The notes under the pieces are model-generated. The model had not been told where the DNA came from, ran no database searches, and saw nothing but the letters and a program-made list of their open reading frames with translations. From contig USDU01000170.1 of assembly GCA_900553635.1 (NCBI GenBank), positions 1 to 5,424 on the forward strand: a stretch of 5,424 bases of DNA, in the 5' to 3' direction. Shown in pieces: positions 1 through 3,651 of this stretch; within the stretch, counting starts at the first letter, position 1; each line of letters opens with the position of its first letter. The stretch is from an uncultured Lachnospiraceae bacterium (lineage in GTDB: Bacteria > Bacillota_A > Clostridia > Lachnospirales > Lachnospiraceae). The translations under genes were made by a program, and so were the position numbers.

Positions 1-889
1 TTCCGATCTCCTCCTTATCTGCCAGAATAACCATAACCGTATGCTGATCGGAAGTCTCGTCCAGGCAGGCTTTCCATGCAGGGTACGCGCAGACACGGTC
101 GTCATGGCCGTAGCTTCCTAGCAGGGCGCGATCGAAGCCCACATCCTTGGCCTTGAAAGCCGGAACCATGGACAGCTCGGCGCTCATGAAATCCGCCTCG
201 GTGATACCGTATTTGTCATGCAGCAGGTGCAGCACATTGTTCTTGACGGTTTTCTCATCGTCCTCCGTAGCTGCCGTGTAAGGAATGTTGCCAAACCAGA
301 TGTTCAGCTGCTCGCCCTCGATGGCGTTGCCCAAGGGCTTCTGGTTCTGCTTGGCCGCCAGATGGGGAAGGAGATCGCTGATGTAGAATACCGGATCGCC
401 CTCAGACTCGCCCGCCTTCACCTGCACGGTGGCGCCGTCCTTCAACGCCACCACGCCGTGCAGGGCCAGGGGCATGGCCGCCCACTGATATTTGCGCAGG
501 CCCCCGTAGTAATGGGTCTTGCCCAGAGCCACGCCCTCGGACTCATAGAGGGGAAGCTGCTTCAGATCCAGACGGGGACTGTCGATATGAGAGGCGATGA
601 TACGGATGCCGTCCTTCGCGATATTCTCAGTGCCCACCTTGATCAGATACATATTTTTCCCGCGGTTGTTGTAATAAATCTTGTCGCCCGCCTTGAGTTT
701 GCGGCCAAAATCAAAAGCCTCGTAGCCTGCTGCCTTCGCAGCCGCCTCCACATAGGCGCAGCACTCCCGCTCGGTCTTTCCTTCGTCCAGGAAGTGCTTG
801 TAGCCCTCAGCGAAATCGAAGATCTCAGTCATCAGGGTCTCATCTGCGGTTTCGTAGACGTTTGTTCTTTTGTAAGTAAGTGAATCCAT
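1..889 (-). CDS. M18 family aspartyl aminopeptidase, C-terminal part cut off by window edge
   Basis: Cytosolic metallo-aminopeptidase of family M18, which removes acidic N-terminal residues from peptides using two metal ions. The first 296 codons are visible; family members are usually about 430-470 residues, so roughly the last third, with the final metal ligand, lies outside the window. Visible motifs are ASHIDSPRLDL at residues 99-109 (His101 metal ligand), YYGGLRKYQW at 127-136, GHDDR at 261-265 (bridging Asp) and DKEEIG at 291-296 (Glu pair: catalytic base and ligand). The dimerisation insert lies between the first two metal-site segments, as usual in the family. The start is the ATG at 889-887, preceded by AAGGA (900-896) with a 6-base gap. 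There are no frameshifts in the visible part. The upstream region carries a 12-bp palindrome and a possible extended -10 promoter, so the gene is probably its own transcription unit, separated from the coo-like operon by a terminator. The family call is firm; the precise substrate is inferred from the family. Confidence 0.95.
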   Translation of the reverse strand, partial: MDSLTYKRTNVYETADETLMTEIFDFAEGYKHFLDEGKTERECCAYVEAAAKAAGYEAFDFGRKLKAGDKIYYNNRGKNMYLIKVGTENIAKDGIRIIASHIDSPRLDLKQLPLYESEGVALGKTHYYGGLRKYQWAAMPLALHGVVALKDGATVQVKAGESEGDPVFYISDLLPHLAAKQNQKPLGNAIEGEQLNIWFGNIPYTAATEDDEKTVKNNVLHLLHDKYGITEADFMSAELSMVPAFKAKDVGFDRALLGSYGHDDRVCAYPAWKACLDETSDQHTVMVILADKEEIG

Positions 890-908
890 GTGTGTTCCTT
901 CTTTCTAT

Positions 909-920
909 CACAATATTGTG
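909..920. promoter_or_regulatory. 12-bp perfect palindrome upstream of the M18 peptidase gene (possible operator)
   Basis: CACAATATTGTG is its own reverse complement, without a spacer. It lies 20 bases upstream of the peptidase start codon, just before the ribosome site, and would fall at about +16 to +27 of a transcript from the proposed promoter. That position suits a repressor site. The RNA could not form a useful hairpin because there is no loop. No cognate regulator can be named from the sequence. Confidence 0.4.
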
Positions 921-942
921 CGTATCTATTACTCTGTCTTTG

Positions 943-951
943 ATTTTATCA
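943..951 (-). promoter_or_regulatory. possible extended -10 promoter of the M18 peptidase gene
   Basis: On the minus strand the sequence reads TGATAAAAT: a TG dinucleotide, one base, then TAAAAT, which matches the sigma-70 -10 box at 5 of 6 positions. The TGn element fits an extended -10 promoter. The hexamer about 17 bases upstream (TAGAAA, 971-966) is a poor -35 box. Transcription would start near 936 and give a leader of about 47 bases that contains the 909-920 palindrome. This is judged by eye only. Confidence 0.35.
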
Positions 952-990
952 CGTTTGAAACCACATTTCTATCTCTGTTTTTCTCATTAC

Positions 991-1012
991 CGTACCTACT
1001 TGGCGTCAATTT
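991..1012. repeat. 22-bp direct repeat, left copy
   Basis: The core ACCTACTTGGCGTCAATTT (994-1012) matches 18 of 19 bases of 3633-3651. Adding CG plus one mismatched base on the left gives 20 of 22. The right copy is the extreme 3' end of the ABC-F gene, including its stop codon. This left copy is intergenic, 23 bases past the terminator of the coo-like operon. In the frame matching the ABC-F gene, its minus strand reads IDAK-stop, against IDAQ-stop in the real gene. The two copies bracket the tetR-cooC module with the same orientation. Confidence 0.75.
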
Positions 1013-1034
1013 AACCTCCCCAAAATTCACCTGA

Positions 1035-1076
1035 AAAAGCCAGAACAAAGATCTGATCGACTCTGTCCTGGCTTTT
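1035..1076 (-). terminator. intrinsic terminator of the coo-like operon
   Basis: The arms 1035-1050 and 1061-1076 form a 16-base-pair stem around a 10-base loop (1051-1060), ending in a run of U (minus strand CTGGCTTTTT). On the minus strand all 16 positions pair if two G-U pairs are allowed. On the plus strand the same two positions are A-C mismatches, so the structure is built for minus-strand RNA. It begins 10 bases after the TAA that ends the second CooC-like gene. Confidence 0.9.
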
Positions 1077-1085
1077 AAAGACTTG

Positions 1086-1621
1086 TTATATCTGCGTCCT
1101 GCAGATCTTCTTTGCTGCCTGATTAAGCTCACTGTTCTCCAAAATCAGCTTTTGGCCAAGCAGCGCTGCCTTTGTGAGTTCTGGCTCTACAGGCAGAACT
1201 GCCAGTATCCGCTCAGGATCTCCTATGGCCTGCTCCAGCACCTTCCTGCTTTCCTCGTCCACCTTATTCAATACATAATACACGGGTTTTTGAAGCCTTC
1301 CACTCAGCTCTCCTATCTTCACCGCAAGCTTGGCAGACTCATAGGAAGGATCACAGACCATCAGAATCAGATCCACCTCATCATCCAAACCGCGCCCGAA
1401 ATGCTCAATTCCAGCCTCCATATCCAGAATAGCGATCTGATTTTCCTCAAGCGTTAATCTGCTGACAAACTGCTTCATCACCGTTCCCATAGCGCAGGCA
1501 CAGCCCTCGTTCGCCTGATGAATCTTTCCGCTTACCATCAGCTTGATTCCGTTCTTTTCTGTGTAATACCCTTTCGGAATATCACTAAGCTTCCACCCTT
1601 TCCACATACAGATATTTTCAC
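1086..1621 (-). pseudogene. CooC-like MinD/ParA-type ATPase gene, broken by an internal frameshifting deletion
   Basis: This is the remains of a second CooC-type ATPase, from a family of deviant-Walker-A ATPases related to nickel insertion. Reading from the GTG at 1621-1619 gives MKISVCGKGGS, the start of a P-loop, and then drifts out of frame to a stop near 1540. A different frame, from about 1595 to the TAA at 1088-1086, reads WKLSDIPKGYY, GKIHQANEGCACAMG (with the Cys-X-Cys of the family) and DMEAGIEHFGRG (Walker B and switch II region), then VYYVLNKVDEE and a normal C-terminus. Missing are GKST of the P-loop, the switch I Asp segment and the residues up to WKLSDIP, roughly 70-100 residues judged from remembered relatives. 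TGGAAGC (1595-1589) serves both frames, GGT-GGA-AGC and TGG-AAG-C, which points to a deletion between short direct repeats. The GTG overlaps the zinc-ribbon stop (GTGA) and has GAGGAGG 7 bases upstream, so the original start is intact. A C-terminal fragment could still be made from the ATG at 1607 but would lack nucleotide binding. Confidence 0.85.
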
Positions 1622-1818
1622 TTTGCCACCTCCTCAAGATACAGGGACAGATGCACGTCGCCCGGTATTGCAAAACCACACTGATCGCAGATGCTTTCTC
1701 CCACAGTCTGCCCATCCCGTATAAATAGCTCTATCACGCCTCCGCATTTGGGGCAGTCAATCTCTTCAATCGTCGTCATACCGCGTACTTCCTGGCATGT
1801 AGGTAATATATCATTCAT
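1618..1818 (-). CDS. small zinc-ribbon protein, 66 residues
   Basis: A 66-residue protein with two metal-binding knuckles, CPKCGG at residues 22-27 and CDQCGF at 44-49. They are spaced as in a zinc ribbon or rubredoxin-like fold and bind zinc or iron. There is no catalytic motif, signal peptide or membrane segment, and I do not recognise a named family. The chosen start is the ATG at 1818-1816, two bases after the stop of the preceding 33-codon ORF, with a weak AGGTG site 7 bases upstream. A GTG two codons earlier (1824) and an ATG at 1779, preceded by CAGGAAG, are alternatives; the last would begin MTTIEEIDCPKC. Its TGA overlaps the GTG of the broken ATPase gene, and its codons GAG-GAG-GTG form that gene's ribosome site, so the two were translationally coupled. 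The position between two metal-insertion ATPases suggests a metal-handling or scaffold role; this is inference. Confidence 0.75.
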   Translation of the reverse strand: MNDILPTCQEVRGMTTIEEIDCPKCGGVIELFIRDGQTVGESICDQCGFAIPGDVHLSLYLEEVAK

Positions 1819-1820
1819 TT

Positions 1821-1922
1821 TCACACCTGCTTTCTATCCGGGGTCCGTAATTTCTCGCAAGCCGGAAGATACATCTGCCCTGAAACTTGTGTCAGGTTAT
1901 CCTTTGCGTATTCCAGCTTCAT
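1821..1922 (-). CDS. 33-codon ORF between the CooC ATPase and zinc-ribbon genes, doubtful or remnant
   Basis: The ATG at 1922-1920 opens a 33-residue frame (MKLEYAKDNLTQVSG... ending TPDRKQV) that stops at 1823-1821, two bases before the zinc-ribbon ATG. The ribosome site is mediocre: AAAGG at 1938-1934 with an 11-base gap. I recognise no family. The tight stop-start spacing with the next gene is typical of a real coding end in this operon, and the 152 bases between the neighbouring genes are long for such a compact unit. It may be a true small protein, a remnant of a larger gene shortened like its downstream neighbour, or chance. Confidence 0.3.
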   Translation of the reverse strand: MKLEYAKDNLTQVSGQMYLPACEKLRTPDRKQV

Positions 1923-1974
1923 ATTTGATACGACCTTTCTTTTTCCTTTCCATTTTTTTGGCTGTTCCTCCCGA

Positions 1975-2745
1975 CTACAGTTCCAGCTTTTCCACAATCT
2001 CCTGAAGGGCTTTCCGCACCGGAGAGTCCATGGGAAGCTGTACAATGGGCTTTCCGTCGCAGTCAAAGCGGTAAATCATATCGTCATGAGGCACCACTCC
2101 AAGGAGCTCCAGGTTCTGATTTTGTATCTCTTCCAGTGTTCCTGCATCCAGCTTTCCCTCCGGAGCCCGGTTGATAATCAGTCCCACCTTCTTTGGCTTA
2201 AAATTCAGCTCCTTCATCAAAGCAGCAATCCGCCCGGCTGCTTGCACGCCTCTCCTGGAACAGTCGCTGACTAAAATCGCGATCTCCATCATCGGCAGGA
2301 GCCCACGGCTTACATGCTCCATTCCTGCCTCATTGTCCACCACCACATAAGGGTAATGGCTCTGTAGCTTCTGCACCTGCGTTTGAACCAGGCCATTCAC
2401 GAAGCAGTAGCAGCCTTGCCCCTGGCTGCGCCCCATGACCATCAGATCAAAGTCATTCTCCTCTGTAAGGGCGTCTGCCAGCCGGGCCTCCAGATAATCC
2501 TTTTTCGTTACCCCGACGGGAATCTTATACCGACTGTCCGATCCCGCCCGCTCGATCTCCTCCCGGAGCTCTCCAAGGGTGACGCCTGCCTCTACGCCAA
2601 GCACCTCATTGAGATTTGAGTTGGCATCCGCATCCACGGCCAGAACCGGCTTCTTCCCGCTCTGGCAGAGATACTGAATTAAAAGGCCGGTAAGCGTGGT
2701 CTTTCCCACACCGCCTTTGCCGGCTACTGCAATCACATGTCCCAT
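1975..2745 (-). CDS. cooC: CooC-type nickel-insertion ATPase (CO dehydrogenase / acetyl-CoA synthase maturation family)
   Basis: A 256-residue cytosolic ATPase of the MinD/ParA (SIMIBI) class, CooC/AcsF group. In this group ATP-driven dimers load nickel into CO dehydrogenase or acetyl-CoA synthase. Motifs seen: deviant Walker A GKGGVGKTT at residues 9-17 (signature Lys10, P-loop Lys15), switch I DADANSN at 38-44, GQGCYCF at 109-115 with the Cys112-X-Cys114 pair that binds metal at the dimer interface in studied CooC1, and Walker B/switch II VVVDNEAGMEH at 134-144. Length and motifs are complete. The start is the ATG at 2745-2743, with GGAGAGG just upstream (2754-2748). An in-frame ATG 17 codons earlier (2796) would add a tail before the usual P-loop position and is less likely. 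It is the first gene of a minus-strand operon that is divergent from a TetR regulator, with a shared promoter region. No target enzyme gene is in the window, so the actual client is unknown. Confidence 0.9.
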   Translation of the reverse strand: MGHVIAVAGKGGVGKTTLTGLLIQYLCQSGKKPVLAVDADANSNLNEVLGVEAGVTLGELREEIERAGSDSRYKIPVGVTKKDYLEARLADALTEENDFDLMVMGRSQGQGCYCFVNGLVQTQVQKLQSHYPYVVVDNEAGMEHVSRGLLPMMEIAILVSDCSRRGVQAAGRIAALMKELNFKPKKVGLIINRAPEGKLDAGTLEEIQNQNLELLGVVPHDDMIYRFDCDGKPIVQLPMDSPVRKALQEIVEKLEL

Positions 2746-2845
2746 ATCCTCTCCATCCTTTCCTGTGCCAAATCCACATTTTCCTGCGTTCAGCAATTAT
2801 TCTGCTGCCGTCCTGATACAGGGTGTTCTTTTTATAAACAATATG

Positions 2846-2873
2846 TTGATTTTCTTTACAAACTGATTATAAT
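2846..2873 (+). promoter_or_regulatory. sigma-70-type promoter for tetR
   Basis: -35 TTGATT (2846-2851) and a perfect -10 TATAAT (2868-2873) are separated by 16 bases in an AT-rich stretch. Transcription would start near 2880 and leave a leader of about 108 bases before the tetR ATG. That leader contains the 2918-2952 inverted repeat, so a bound repressor would act as a block downstream of the start site. Confidence 0.65.
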
Positions 2874-2893
2874 AAAAGTATCAGAAAATACAA
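2866..2893 (-). promoter_or_regulatory. divergent promoter for the coo-like operon, sharing the -10 with the tetR promoter
   Basis: The 8-base palindrome ATTATAAT (2866-2873) supplies a perfect TATAAT on each strand. On the minus strand the -10 is 2871-2866, with TTGTAT (2893-2888) as -35 and a 16-base spacer. The transcript would start near 2859, about 115 bases before cooC. The two promoters cannot be occupied at the same time. A second, weaker minus-strand possibility is TTGTAA (2861-2856) with a poor -10 near 2838-2833. Confidence 0.5.
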
Positions 2894-2917
2894 TCATCAA
2901 TTTAAAGCTGTCTGTAG

Positions 2918-2952
2918 GTTTCTGAACAGTTTTCCGTATTCTGTTCAGAAAC
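2918..2952. promoter_or_regulatory. perfect 12+12 inverted repeat between cooC and tetR, probable TetR operator
   Basis: GTTTCTGAACAG (2918-2929) and CTGTTCAGAAAC (2941-2952) are exact reverse complements around an 11-base spacer. Each arm also contains an imperfect small palindrome, CTG-two bases-CAG. The site lies between the shared promoter and the tetR ribosome site, 36 bases before the tetR start codon. That is the usual place for an operator of a divergently encoded TetR protein. The RNA could also fold into a 12-bp hairpin in the tetR leader, but no U-run follows, so it is not a terminator. Confidence 0.7.
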
Positions 2953-2987
2953 TCCAATGGAAATCATCGAAAAAGGAGGAAATTCCC

Positions 2988-3578
2988 ATGCCGGAAAAGA
3001 CACAGAAAGAAGACCGGAGGACGCGTTATACCCGCCAGGTCATAAAGGAAGCATTTTTAAAGCTTCTGGAAGAAAAGGAATATCCCAAAATCACAGTCAC
3101 TGAGATCTGCAGGCTTGCGGAAATCAACCGGGGAACCTTCTATCTCCACTATTATGATACTACCGATGTGCTGGATGATCTTCTAAGCGAAATCCTGAAA
3201 GAAACCACCAGCGTCATCGACCATGTCTTCTGCCCTGCAAGAGCCTCCGGGAACTGCTCCTATCCTTTCTGTGACAGGCTGCACAGCAGCGACCGATATC
3301 AGGCGCTTTTTCTCGACGACACCATCTCCGCACAAATCATAGAAAAAATGGCAGAAACGACAAAAGAAGACTATGTGACCTGGCTGATGTCACACAGTCT
3401 CCTTACCTTTGAAGAAGCCGAAGCCATTTTTTATTTCCAGATGAACGGCTGTCTGTCCATCAATAAAGTCATGCTGCGCAATCACTGCTCCGACTGGAAA
3501 AAGATACAGCGGGCCATCGATCAGTTTATCCGCGCAGGGCTGGAATCATTTCTGATCCGGGATCAGAGGGAATACTGA
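2988..3578 (+). CDS. TetR/AcrR-family transcriptional regulator
   Basis: A 196-residue DNA-binding repressor-type protein. The N-terminal TetR_N domain covers about residues 12-60, with the helix-turn-helix at TVTEICRLAEINRGTFYLHYY (about 36-56, the typical TetR recognition helix GTFYLHYY). The ligand-binding half has a C-terminal segment similar to that of clostridial TetR proteins (AIFYFQMNGCLSI, QFIRAGLESFL). A small cysteine cluster, Cys82, Cys90 and Cys95, sits at the start of the ligand-binding domain and could sense metal or redox state; this is inference. The start is the ATG at 2988, with AGGAGG (2974-2979) 8 bases upstream. It is divergent from the coo-like operon, with a strong inverted repeat between, so self-regulation and control of the operon are likely. 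It converges on the ABC-F gene, whose stop is 56 bases away. The effector is unknown. Confidence 0.92.
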   Translation: MPEKTQKEDRRTRYTRQVIKEAFLKLLEEKEYPKITVTEICRLAEINRGTFYLHYYDTTDVLDDLLSEILKETTSVIDHVFCPARASGNCSYPFCDRLHSSDRYQALFLDDTISAQIIEKMAETTKEDYVTWLMSHSLLTFEEAEAIFYFQMNGCLSINKVMLRNHCSDWKKIQRAIDQFIRAGLESFLIRDQREY

Positions 3579-3581
3579 TCC
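3551..3581. repeat. overlapping CTGATCC hairpins at the end of tetR
   Basis: TCTGATCC and GGATCAGA (3551-3558 and 3560-3567) form an 8-bp palindrome with one central base. A second CTGATCC at 3575-3581 can pair instead with GGATCAG at 3560-3566, with an 8-base loop. The set spans the tetR stop codon (3576-3578). No T-run follows on either strand, so it is not a standard intrinsic terminator. No better terminator is visible in the 56-base gap between the convergent tetR and ABC-F genes. Confidence 0.35.
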
Positions 3582-3629
3582 GCATTTCATCCGATAACGG
3601 CGTTTTGTCTGTCAATATTCTCCTTGCCA

Positions 3630-3651
3630 CGCACCTACTGGGCGTCAATTT
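3630..3651. repeat. 22-bp direct repeat, right copy (3' end of the ABC-F gene)
   Basis: The core ACCTACTGGGCGTCAATTT (3633-3651) encodes the last codons and stop of the ABC-F gene (KIDAQ-stop on the minus strand). It recurs at 991-1012 with 20 of 22 identities and the same orientation, 2639 bases away. Because this copy is part of an intact gene, it is the natural origin of the repeat. Confidence 0.75.

Noticed and set aside
218..883. 221-codon open frame on the plus strand
   Set aside because: It is antisense to the M18 peptidase, whose minus-strand product shows clear motifs (ASHIDSPR, GHDDR, DKEEIG). The plus-strand protein matches nothing recognisable.
929..1132. 67-codon minus-strand frame through the intergenic region
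   Set aside because: It runs through the terminator hairpin and overlaps the end of the broken ATPase gene in another frame. There is no ribosome site or family resemblance.
1622..1715. N-terminal extension of the second ATPase frame up to 1715
   Set aside because: This part is in the wrong frame across the zinc-ribbon gene (CICPCILRRWQ...). The true start is the GTG at 1621, shown by MKISVCGKGGS and its ribosome site.
2746..2796. Upstream ATG of cooC at 2796
   Set aside because: It would add 17 residues before MGHVIAVAGKGG. CooC proteins start a few residues before the P-loop, and the ATG at 2745 has the better ribosome site.
3579..3634. Intrinsic terminator between the convergent tetR and ABC-F genes
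   Set aside because: The only hairpins are the CTGATCC repeats at the end of tetR, and they lack a T-run on either side. No other stem of useful length was found.
991..3651. Transposon or insertion sequence bounded by the direct repeats
   Set aside because: No transposase, no terminal inverted repeats and no integrase are present. The repeat is longer than usual target duplications and has mismatches, so only the repeat itself is annotated.
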